Source of the DNA: Druceiella hillmani
Taxonomy: Eukaryota > Arthropoda > Insecta > Lepidoptera > Hepialidae
Assembly (NCBI GenBank): GCA_039881145.1
Contig: JAYKKI010000038.1
Location: 5,692,501-5,756,500, forward strand
Direction of reading: 5' to 3'
Length of the DNA stretch: 64,000 bases
Positions 48,801 to 57,599 of this stretch are shown piece by piece. Positions within the stretch are counted from its first letter, which is position 1, and each line of letters opens with the position of its first letter. Below the pieces are notes generated by a model, which saw only the letters and a program-made list of their open reading frames with translations, did no database searches and was not told the origin of the DNA. Made by a program: the position numbers and the translations under genes.

Positions 48801-49813
48801 GGTTTATGACTTAATTTAATTAATTCCAAAAATGATATAGCATATTTGACTGACCTATTTGTCAAATTTAATGAAATAAACTTGAAGTTACAACAATTAA
48901 ATTTTATCAAAACTAAAAATACAATATCTGCATTTGTTACAAAATTTTTGTTATACAAACAGAAATTTGGGAGAGGAGAATGTTCTCAATTTCAAAATCT
49001 TGCAAGATTACAGAAAATTGACTAAGATTTGCTTGCCTATTATCAACACTTACTATCTCTATATTCTGATCTTGTTAAAGAATTTATTACATTCTCACAT
49101 TAATATACACGATTGGGTACTGGACCCTTACTCAAATAGAATAGAAGTCTCAGATGTGCTCACATCTATACAAGAGCAACTTATTGAAATATCCACAAAT
49201 GAGGAGCTAAAACCAATGTTATCATATTTGGTAGAACATTGGTTTTGTGCAGTGACAAACTTTATTATGAAGAAACAAAACAGTCTACAAATTATTTAAC
49301 GTGGTGATTAAACGTTATTGACAAAAATGGAGTGAAATATAAACAAATTTATATCGTCCTATCGGATTCATCCTTCTCGCATTTTCAAACACAATTGCAT
49401 TTTTTCTTTTGTTTCCCTAAGATTAATATACATTCTCTTAAAAATTAAAAATGTGTACTTAACTCATTTACCTACATACGTGCAATTCTCTAATCAGAGA
49501 GGACAGAATAAGGTATTTTTAGTAGGTATCATTGTATAATAAAAGTTAATTCACTTGGGAGTTCAATCTGTCATACCCGTTTTTGGCGATATTAGATTAT
49601 TTTTTATTTCTGTGTTGTTATACCTATTTTCTTGTTCTCCTCAGCGTGATCTACAGGCGCATATAAACCACAGACATGTGACGGTGGCTGGCACAGGTGA
49701 GCCGGCAGTTAGCAAGGCGGAGCCCGCACCGGAACCTCGTACGGCATCTGCACCACCCCCACCTGCCATTGCTGTACCAGCCACTGTTGCTGTCGTTAAA
49801 CCTCTGTCGGCAA
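40195..49813 (+). CDS. Hakai: Hakai / CBLL1 RING E3 ubiquitin ligase, five exons
   Basis: Hakai is a RING E3 ligase with a phosphotyrosine-binding HYB zinc domain. In insects and mammals it is also a stable subunit of the m6A mRNA methylation complex. Joined in phase, the exons give an Arg-Gly and acidic N-terminus, then the conserved block [11 protein letters not shown]. The RING follows ([18 protein letters not shown]), then the HYB part ([32 protein letters not shown]) and an Ala/Pro-rich start of the tail. Every intron has GT-AG ends and phases agree. Distal proline-rich exons known in the family were not found to the window end. No stop interrupts the exons, so this is the one clear functional host gene here. 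Confidence 0.93.
41025..41212 (+). CDS. Hakai: Hakai exon 2: conserved N-terminal block and RING start
   Basis: Acceptor TTTCATGAAG, donor ATG|GTAAGC. Encodes [42 protein letters not shown] (first RING Cys pair) and KPILIYGRM, among the most conserved stretches of the family. Confidence 0.93.
41261..42400 (+). pseudogene. Decayed mariner transposase 2, in Hakai intron 2
   Basis: A terminal-repeat-like start, TTGGGTTGTTCGGAAAGTAA, follows a TA at 41261. Eroded plus-strand frames read [21 protein letters not shown] near 41465-41530, [20 protein letters not shown] near 41625-41690, and a [14 protein letters not shown] catalytic block near 41845-41880. Many stops. A matching right terminus was not found. 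Same strand as Hakai. Confidence 0.72.
42482..42736 (+). other. Unrecognised open frame in Hakai intron 2
   Basis: 84-residue open frame (starting at a non-ATG codon) with no motif I recognise; it ends in a Lys-rich, AT-driven stretch. It begins just after TTGGGTTGGGTGTTCC, which looks faintly like another transposon end. Probably not a gene. Confidence 0.2.
43020..44570 (-). pseudogene. Pseudogene of an unnamed repeated insect protein family
   Basis: Minus-strand fragments in several frames. A Lys/Arg/Glu-rich N-terminal part near 44500-44340 includes [17 protein letters not shown] central block at 43753-43983 reads [20 protein letters not shown], followed across a frame change by an eroded GHGKD-like motif and [15 protein letters not shown]-terminal part lies near 43220-43030. 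I recall multi-copy insect proteins with an R/K-rich coiled-coil start and a SDGPxSQYKN motif but cannot name the family or its function. Multi-copy and fragmentary status suggests a mobile element. A second relic of the N-terminal part is at 61340-61747. Confidence 0.55.
45510..45805. repeat. Degenerate CA/CG-rich simple repeat
   Basis: About 300 bases of alternating purine-pyrimidine sequence (CACACG, CACGCA variants) ending in a pure (CA)n run, 84 bases upstream of Hakai exon 3. His/Thr- and Cys/Val-rich open frames across it are artefacts. Alternating CA/CG can adopt Z-DNA; an effect on the adjacent splice site is possible but unproven. Confidence 0.95.
45889..45963 (+). CDS. Hakai: Hakai exon 3: RING core
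   Basis: 25 codons, phase 0 at both ends, acceptor TTTGCAG and donor AAG|GTAAAA. Encodes [19 protein letters not shown] then PRCSDK, giving the remaining RING ligands. Confidence 0.95.
46191..46292 (+). CDS. Hakai: Hakai exon 4: HYB zinc domain start
   Basis: 34 codons, phase 0, acceptor ATATTAG and donor CAG|GTAAAT. Encodes [19 protein letters not shown] and GCRRTYLSQ. Confidence 0.95.
46785..46990 (-). mobile_element. tRNA-derived SINE, in Hakai intron 4
   Basis: Read on the minus strand, CACTGCGGGGACCCAGGTTC then GATACCC gives a pol III B-box (GGTTCGATACC) about 45 bases from the 5' side. An unrelated body and an AAATA-repeat tail (46795-46815) follow. The A-box is unclear. Such tRNA-head, short-repeat-tail units are typical insect SINEs; no intact tRNA cloverleaf was seen. 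Confidence 0.6.
48625..49299 (+). pseudogene. Decayed hAT transposase, SCAND3/ZMYM6-like, in Hakai intron 4
   Basis: C-terminal half of a hAT-type protein, plus strand. [20 protein letters not shown] then LLKIEVRS lies near 48645-48740. [20 protein letters not shown] with [19 protein letters not shown] lies near 48846-48970. After a shift, [16 protein letters not shown] and [19 protein letters not shown] sit near 49110-49220. These match the order of SCAND3/ZMYM6-like hAT proteins. The N-terminal half and terminal repeats are absent. Confidence 0.75.
49645..49813 (+). CDS. Hakai: Hakai exon 5: HYB domain end and Ala/Pro-rich tail
   Basis: Acceptor CTCCTCAG. Encodes [11 protein letters not shown], finishing the zinc domain, then [20 protein letters not shown] and an Ala/Val-rich run. 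Base composition is clearly more GC-rich than the surroundings. The 3' end is uncertain: a weak donor (CAA|GTGTTA) lies at 49814, a stronger-looking one (ACAG|GTGAGC) follows the HINHRH block, and the open frame itself runs to 49896. Confidence 0.82.
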
Positions 49814-49899
49814 GTGTTAAATTTCTAAAGTATTTTCTAAAGCAGAATGGTTTAAATAAATTTGTCTTGAAATTACAAATTGATATCCTTATATAATAG

Positions 49900-50770
49900 G
49901 AAACAGAATTATCATATTGAAGAGTCAGCTGTTATTCGACAGTTTAAAATTCAAAAATCATAAAAGGCATATTCTCAATTTTGAGTTATACATTGTAGCT
50001 AAATATTTTTGCTCTGTCAATCTATGTACTTAAAATTTCAATATTTAAAAAAAATGTCCTTGAAATTTATGCTGTAACTTGTTAATTTTGGTTAATACCT
50101 TTGTTGTAAAACACATTTGAAGCTTCTTAAATTCATTCAACAATGAAGCACTGATATAACTTTCAGCAATTGAAAAAATGAAGTAGTATAGTTGTATAAA
50201 ATATTTTTATATATCCATTATATCTATTTTTGATGCCATTGTATTAAATCATTAGTGAAAATGCGTAAAGATCTGATGATATTATTATGACTGCCACGAT
50301 GAGCTTAATACTTTTAATAATTGCATACAATGATCTAAATATTTGTAAGTAATCCAAATCAATTGCCTGTTATGGGGCACACTTACATGCCTGTAGAGTC
50401 AGTTCATGTGGTCATACAGAATGATAAATTTCAGATGGATAGATTTTACAATCTTCTCATGTCTATGAAATTTTCAATTATAAATATATTGATATAATAA
50501 TATTTTATGGCCTTTGAAACTATAAAAAGCTGCAAGCTATTGAATATATGCTCTGTGTAATTATGTCGACCTATTAAGTTTACGATGCATTAAACTTTAA
50601 GCTTTTTAAGCTTAAACAACACATGACTAAGTAACTTAGCTTGTTAACTATAGGGAGAGATTATATACAAATTTTATTTCACAATTTAAATAAAAAATTA
50701 ATAATTTGTGATATTTTGCAAACAGGCAAAAATTAAAAATGGTTTCGGTCTCAAATAAAATTTGTTTTTT
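49900..50770. other. AT-rich stretch downstream of Hakai exon 5
   Basis: No further Hakai exon or other gene recognised. Confidence 0.35.
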
Positions 50771-50772
50771 AC

Positions 50773-51802
50773 TATCAGAGTGCCTGAAAAGTTCCAAGCC
50801 TAAGATCTAAATACTTGCCCAATAGGTCACAACTTGAGTGATATTTAATTAGTATATAAGGAGAGTTTGGAGTCATTAGCTTTATCAACTTGAATCAACA
50901 ACATCATGTCTGAGGCATTGTTCAAAACTGGAGCATCATGCTGTCATTAAGTTGAAAAAATGAGAAAGCAGGGAAAGAAATTCTTCAAGAAATGTCCGAA
51001 GTTTTGAATCTGTATCATCATCTGCTACAGTTAAATAGTGGGCACAATTATTCCAGCAGGATCGAGAGTGCCTGGAAGACGACCGTTGCTTGGGCCATCC
51101 AAACACCACCAAGAAAATATCACCAAAGTTAAGGAAATTAGAAGATAAAAATGTGACAAATAGCAGAGGACTTTGGCATCAGTAAAGAACGAACTGGAGA
51201 TATTTTACACTACTATTTGCACACGAGAAAAGTCAGTGTATGTTGGGTGCCAAAAATGCTCACACCATTCGACAAACAGTTGAGATTTCAAAAGAGATTT
51301 TGGACTTGTGGATGGACAATTTGGAGAAAATTTGTTTTCACATCATCACCATTTATGACACCTGGATTCGACAGCATGATTCGGAATCAAAACAAAAGTT
51401 GATGCAGTGATAAAGGAATTTAAAGTTGAAAGGTCCACTTCCATACTCATGGCCACTATTTTTTTGGACTCCGAAGGCATATTGCTTATCGACTATCCAC
51501 AAAAAATACTATGGTGAATGCTGAATATTATATTGCACTTTTGAAAAAGTGCGTCAAGCTGTTATGGAAAAAAGAAGTGAAATCAGCAAAGGGGTTCCGA
51601 TTTTGCAAAACAATGCATGAGTTCAAATAGTGCAAATTTCTAGGCAAAATTTTGAAAAACACACTTTCCAAGAATTCTATCCCCAACCTTACTCTAGATT
51701 ATAGTATTGAACTTGGAGAATATTGAAAAAGAACTTTTTTTGAGAATCAAGACAAAGATTTTTAGTACTCTAGGTTCAGAACTTTTCAGCAGCCCCTCGT
51801 AT
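50773..51802 (+). mobile_element. Decayed mariner 3 with terminal inverted repeats
   Basis: About 1.03 kb. The left end (AGTGCCTGAAAAGTTCCAAG) and right end (CAGAACTTTTCAGCAGCCCC, then TCGTA) are imperfect inverted copies. The transposase between them is eroded: LFKTGASCCH near 50915, ITIYDTWIRQHDSESKQK near 51345-51400 (first catalytic Asp block), and ATIFLDSEGILLIDY near 51450-51500. A typical full-length size for mariner, but with many stops, so non-autonomous. Confidence 0.82.
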
Positions 51803-52021
51803 TATCTTGTGGCTGAATATAATTTTTCTAGAAAACAGTAAAATAGTTTCTGTATGTTGAAGAGGTATACTGTAACTACAATGGCGAATCAAATATTAAC
51901 CGGACTTTTCTTTTTAACATTCCCTAGGTGAACTGACGTCACATGAACATGACGTCTAGATATATGTTGGGTGGGGATGTAAAGTAGAGGGGAGTAAATT
52001 GGTTCGGCTCGCCAGACCAGA

Positions 52022-52800
52022 TTGGCTGTTAGTAGCATCATGTCTGAGCAAGAGGTGCACATGTCTGTTGAGCAATGCATTATTATTAAGTTTTTGTCGT
52101 GGACACAGTTCCCTGAAAAAATGCTTTCAAGGACCCAAGTCTACAATTGGCACAAAAAAATTTCCAATGGCCGAGAGTCAGTGCAAAATGAGACCATGCA
52201 CGCTGACCGTGGAGAAGCATCAGTGAGATGAATATTATTGTGATCCGTGAGATGATTGAAGGAGATCGCCGCCTTACAATACCGGAAATTGCTGCACACG
52301 TCGGAATATCATATGGGAGTGCCCAATCAATAATTTCAGATGATTTAGGTTACTGAAAAGTGTCAGCAAGGTGGGTTCCTCGTTTCTTAAAGGAAGATCA
52401 GAAAGCAAACCATAATGCCATGCATGAAAAAGTTTTGGCACAATAATGAACAGAGGGTAATGATTTCTTGAGCCACATGGTCACCTTTGATGAGACGTGG
52501 GTGAATCATTACACCCCAGAGTCTAAGAATGCAAGCATTGAGTGGCGGAAACCTGCAACACTGCGGAAAGCCGAGACCCATCTTTCTACTGGGAAAGTTC
52601 TTCCAACGATTTTTTGGAATTGTAGATGCATATTGCTCGTTGATTTTCTCCACAAACAGCGTACAGGTAATGCTGTGTACTACTGTCATCTGCTTGATTA
52701 AGTGAAATTGGCCTATCGACGAAAAATGCGGGACATGCCTATTCAAAGTGCGATTCTGTTCCATGACAATGCTCGGCCACACACAGTAACATACTAACAA
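52022..52800 (+). pseudogene. Decayed mariner transposase 4
   Basis: Plus-strand frames in order: LSRTQVYNWHKKISNGRESV near 52120-52180 (second helix-turn-helix), IREMIEGDRRLTIPEIAAHV near 52245-52300, RWVPRFLKEDQKA near 52370-52405. Then HMVTFDETWVNHYTPESKNA near 52475-52535 (first Asp), FWNCRCILLVDFLHKQ near 52615, and LFHDNARPHT near 52755 (second Asp). The third catalytic block is missing, so it is 3'-truncated near 52800. Different from the mariner at 50773 in sequence and motif wording. Confidence 0.88.
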
Positions 52801-53297
52801 CACAACTAAACTAAAGGACCGATGAGAAACATGCACATAGGCTATGTAATTGTTCTAGAATACTCATTATTTCTATGGCTGTGCCACCATGATGCGATGT
52901 GCTTGCGATATTTCCACGCCTAGCGCACCGTTTCTCCTCATCATATGTGAATATATAACGTCATTAAAATGCGCATTTCTACTTTTCTTTACTTTCGAAA
53001 ACCTTTTAATTTCTCTTAAACTCCTGATCTAAATTATGAGACGTATTTGACAATTTTTATTTACAGAAAACCCCTAAAATTATAATGTAATTTATTTTGG
53101 TAATTATTAATCAATAGATTAGATTTTTCAACTTCTTATATGGTGCTGTTTGATGAAATTGAAAATGTTGTGCGATGTTAACTCTACTGACACCACTTTT
53201 TTAAACGTAAAGTATTCATTGTGTATCATCCATGAAAGATCTGTATATGCTCTTGTCGACTTAAAAAAGTCTGTGTTTTATGTTCAGATTTTTTTGC

Positions 53298-53340
53298 TAT
53301 GTGCGTGCATGCGTGCGTGTGTGCGTGCGTGCGTGTGTGC

Positions 53341-53399
<59 letters not shown>

Positions 53400-53405
53400 T
53401 GTGTT
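53298..53405. repeat. (GT)n microsatellite
   Basis: GTGCGT variants followed by a nearly pure GT run. It is directly followed by the degenerate ~160-bp repeats. Confidence 0.97.
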
Positions 53406-53409
53406 GCCA

Positions 53410-53975
53410 GGAAATGACATACGCTACTTTATCTCATTCTAATCTACAATTCCAGTTAAAATTCGAAACTTTATTTGTTTGTTCTTCTTTCACATTGCAA
53501 TGGAGCATTTTTTGCATAGAGTTAGGTGGAGGGCCACGAAATGACTTACCTTCCAACCCATAAATCTTATCCTAACTAATATTACAATCCCAACTAATAT
53601 TACAAATGAAGAAGTGTTTTCTTTGTCGTTCTTTCACTTAATAAAGCAATAACGAATCAACATGATTTTTTTTCACATAGGTATTTGGTGGGCTTCGAAA
53701 TAACATAGGTTACTTTTCGTCCCAAATAATCTCATCGTAACTAATACCATAATCTTAACTAGTATTATAAATGGGAAAGTGTGTTTCTTTGCCCTTCTGT
53801 CACATTGGGTCACAGCAAAGAATCAAAGTGTTTTTTTATACAGATATAGTTGGTGGACCGGAAAATGACATAGGGTACTTTTAATTTTGGGAAATCTCGT
53901 CCTAATTAATATTATCTTAACTAATATTTTAAATGCGAAATTGTCTTTCTTTGTTCTTCTTTTACATCGCAACGA
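53410..53975 (+). repeat. Degenerate ~160-bp tandem units
   Basis: Each unit includes a GGTGG...GAAATGACATA...TACTTT part and a CCTAACTAATATTA...AAATG...CTTTCTTTGTTCTTC part. The second part starts near 53570, 53733 and 53898, so the period is about 165 bases; the first unit is partial. The wording resembles a very common insect interspersed repeat that I associate with Helitron or SINE-like elements; the class is uncertain. Confidence 0.75.
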
Positions 53976-53979
53976 AGAA

Positions 53980-54765
53980 ATCGATCAAAATAGTACACAA
54001 TGGGAATAATGAAGTAACGTTGCGACAGAGTTGTCATTTTTTTAATCTCCCTATAATCCCTAATTTTGAGGGAAATATTTTTAAAAGTTTTTAATAATGT
54101 AAGTAGTCATAAATGTTTTTAATTATGACCATGTGAGCAAAGTCACAGTAAAAGTTAGTGTGTATAGATAAGAGTTTTAGACATTTTGTATATAAACTTT
54201 GAATAAATTAGTGTTATTCTGGAATAGATATCTACAGTTTGAAATTTTTATAAGAAAAATATGACTCATGGTGTTTCATTCCTTTGCACATATATGAAAT
54301 TCAAATCGAAACTAACACAAATGGATGGAATAATCCAAATAATTCTCAAGAGTTTACTTACTAAAATAATTTATTAGAACGAATAAGTGAAATGAATTGA
54401 ATAGTCGAAATATTTTTGGAATATGTTTTTAAAAATACAATTCAAAATTGTAAAAAAATATTTGTGTATGCCTCATCAGTAAATGATAACAAAAAATTAA
54501 GGCCTTTTTAAAAAATTATATATATCATATGTTTCGAATATCTCTGAAGATATGATACGTAAAATTATAAAAAAAAATTTACCCTTGCAACTAGTCCTTT
54601 TAAATGATACCCACACTATTATATGGAATTTAAAAAAAATTTCGAATTCTTAAAAACTGAAAATTTTGATATGAATATTTATGAATATGTGTGTGTTAAT
54701 ATGTGTTACTACCATGCCGAATTACATGTTCTTATGTCCAGCGGTTTCTGAGAAAAACGGTTGTA
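53980..54765. other. AT-rich spacer
   Basis: No gene or repeat family recognised. Confidence 0.4.
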
Positions 54766-54767
54766 AC

Positions 54768-57191
54768 ATACAACGGTGTCCGAAAATTATTCGTTGACTG
54801 AAAAATTGTTGATTGTCTTGAAAATGAAATTTAAAGATGACTTTTTTTCAGGAAATTCAAATTAATACTCATAATTATTTGTCATTTTTTTCATACACGA
54901 TACTTCAATCAGCACCACTCGGGTTAATGACCGCGACCCGCCGTACGAGACATTGTGTATAAAGTAATTTATATGTAACTAAGAAATATTATTATTAACG
55001 TATTCACTCATTTTGTAGTTCTGTGGAAACCACTCTATCCATGACTTTTTTCACGTTTGTAAAGTATAATACAGAAAAGTTATTTTAGTAACAATTATTT
55101 CACAAAATTTTTTTTTAATTTTAAAAATTACTTCACTTACTTGTTTAAGAAGTCTTAAAGTAGATGTTCAAAATGGTTTCCGTTTTGTTCTACACACAAC
55201 CGCCGTCTCCTTATACGGATATGCATGATAAAATTTTAATATACAATTCATTAATTATCATTGATGAAATGTACTTGATTTTATTTTCAAGTAAGTTGTG
55301 AGCGGGTTTATTGTATCAATGTTCAGCTCCCAGATAAATTATGTTTATTTATGTTGAAGTTAATTCATCAGGTTTAACACGTTTTAACCTTCTCAGTTCA
55401 TGGGTAATATCCAAAAGTCGAATAGCTTCTACGTTGGTATGGTTGAGGAGTCGTTTTTCATGTTTAATAGCATATTCTTGGATAACTTTATTAATCCATT
55501 TTATGTCTAAGTCGTTGTGAATTTCTTGATTAGTAACATAGCGATATGCATTGGTAATTATACGCAAGAACTTGTTTTGACTTTGTTGGATTACGTTACG
55601 ATTTAACTGTTTGGTACATCCCCAAAGCTGGATACCATATATCCAAATGGGTTTGACGATAGAATGGTAAATTACTCGCTTATAGTAGAGGTTTAGCTTG
55701 GAATGATGTCCAACCAGTCACAACATTTGTCATTGTTTTAACCTGATTTGCTCATCTTTTACTTTGACGTGATGTTTCCAATTAATCCTACTATTCAGAT
55801 GAAGTCCAAGATATTTTGCTGTATCTGCTTGCGGGACTTGAATTCCGTTAAGACAAGTGTGTAGATTGCTGTTTGTTCGTTGTAATGCAAATGTGACATG
55901 AATGGATTTAGACTCGTTGAGTTTGATTTTCCGATCAATAGTCCATCTGTTGATTTTATCAAGTACTTCTTGTAAATTTTTGGTGGCTTGACTTTGCGTG
56001 TCTGTAGTTGCCATTACTACCGTATCATCAGCAAATTTGTCTATGAAGGTTTTTCTATAGTGGGGATATCAGCGGTATACAGTAGATAGAGAAAAGGTCC
56101 TAAGACACTTCCTTGCGGTACACCTGCCCGGGCAGGATAAAAACCTGAAGACGCTTCTTCATGCAATACTCTGAACAGATCAGATAGATAGGACTTAAGT
56201 AATTGACAATAATTTGCCCGTAGCAATTTCTTTCCTTAGAGACCTTCGTGCGATACTCTGTCAAAAGCCTGTGAGACATCTAGGAACACTGCAGGGCAAT
56301 ATTTTCTTCCCTCGAATGTCTTTTCGTTTACGGTTACTACTACATAAACTTGGTCGATGGTTGAATGTTTATTTCTAAATCCAAACTGTAAACCCGGGAT
56401 ATTCACGATTCGTTTCAGCAATCATTTCTCAAACAGTTTGGATATTGAGGGTAACAGTGATATTGGTCTGTACAATGTTATCCGTTCTGCTGGTTTACCA
56501 GATTTTTTTAACATGATTATTTGCGCTGCTTTGATACATTTCGGAACATGTTTTAACTGAAAACAAGCGTTATATATGTATGTTAGCATGATAATAGCTT
56601 TGCGATAATTCCTTATAATTGAATTAGTAATATTTGAGCCACACCATTTGAGCTTACCCTAAATTCCCACCCATATGTTTAAATACCATCTGTGCTGAAA
56701 ACTTCCCAGTCGTTTTAAATGTTGATTTGTATGGCTATGGAGTAGTGTTCGTTATGCACATTAAATATTCCATGCCACGTAACTGTGCTTTCATCTGACC
56801 ATAAAATACGTCGAACAAATGTTGGCGAATCATCATTCATGTGAGTGAGCCATTGTTGTACAGCACGATAGTGGAACGAATGTCCATCTTCTCTCATCGT
56901 ATCTCCGACAAGCATTTTCGGTAAGATAAGAGACATGGCTGTCGAATTTATGCTGCGAGTAGGATCTTCGGCAAACGCATCGAGGATAGCATCTTCAGCC
57001 ATGTGACTTCTTCTATCAACTGAGAGTCCTCTATCAAACGAGGCCATTACCTGACCAGTGCTATGAACCTGACTAGCCAACCTTGTGATAGTCCATTCAT
57101 TTGGGTTTCTGGCGCGATTTGGATAAAGAGCCGAATATCTTATAATCATCTGGCGAGCATTGCAATCACATGCACCTAAGCACATCAGCAT
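54768..57191 (-). pseudogene. DUF4817-type transposase, split by a LINE
   Basis: Minus-strand transposase-like protein of the insect DUF4817/mariner-related group. 57191-56715 gives CDCNARQMIIRYSALYPNRA (helix-turn-helix), TITRLASQVHSTGQV, AEDAILDAFAEDPTRSI, HFYH-like FHYRAVQQWL, and FVRRILWSDESTVTWHGIFN with the first catalytic Asp. LGSFQHRW and YLNIWVGI follow to about 56660. The protein then jumps across a Jockey-like LINE to RIRRRRLCVEQNGNHFEHLL at about 55200-55140, its C-terminus. ACGGTGTCCGAAAATTATTC at 54773-54792 looks like its terminal repeat. It lacks the segment with the last catalytic residues. Confidence 0.78.
55330..56655 (-). mobile_element. Jockey-like LINE fragment nested in the DUF4817 element
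   Basis: RT and C-terminal part of a non-LTR element on the minus strand. It begins with AAQIIMLKKSGKPAERITLY near 56530, then LPSISKLFEK and FGFRNKHSTIDQV. CPAVFLDVSQAFDRVSHEGL carries the first Asp; ARAGVPQGSVLGPFLYLLYT follows, then FADDTVVMATTDTQ with the catalytic pair, IKLNESKS and AKYLGLHLNSRINWKHH. The C-terminus DITHELRRLKRVKPDEL ends near 55349. The wording fits the Jockey clade. No endonuclease (5' truncation), no RNase H, and at least three frame breaks. Confidence 0.88.
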
Positions 57192-57204
57192 GTCATAATA
57201 TTAC

Positions 57205-57450
57205 GTATTGGAATAGCGCACAGTAGATGTTATAAGTTATTAAAACAATAATTAACAAAAACAAACGCTAATACTCCAGAAAATCTAAATACGTTGAAGT
57301 AAAAATGACACGATACATTCAAAGTGCGGCGTTTGACTGATGGAATAGCGTACAGTAGACATTACAATAATTAACAAAAACAAATGCTAATACTCCAGGA
57401 AATCGAAATACGTTGAATGTAAAAACGACACGATACATTCAAAGTGCGAT
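57205..57450. repeat. Two-copy tandem duplication, ~135-bp unit
   Basis: TGGAATAGCGCACAGTAGAT at 57209 is repeated with changes at 57341, and ACGACACGATACATTCAAAG-like wording recurs near 57306 and 57425. It lies just upstream (5') of the DUF4817 transposase. Confidence 0.8.
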
Positions 57451-57599
57451 GTTTGATCGTTGTTCGAAGCGCACAAGTAATAAAACTCTGCACCAAACAT
57501 CATCCTTTCTCAAACTGGAAGTCTCATTTATTATTAAAGGGGTCACAATCTGCCCAAAAAATAAGACCTGTATACAAAACATTCGTTTAGTAAAATTTT

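Noticed and set aside
53150..53563. 137-residue open frame with a Cys-Val run
   Set aside because: Created by the GT microsatellite; flanking residues match no family and overlap the ~160-bp repeat units.
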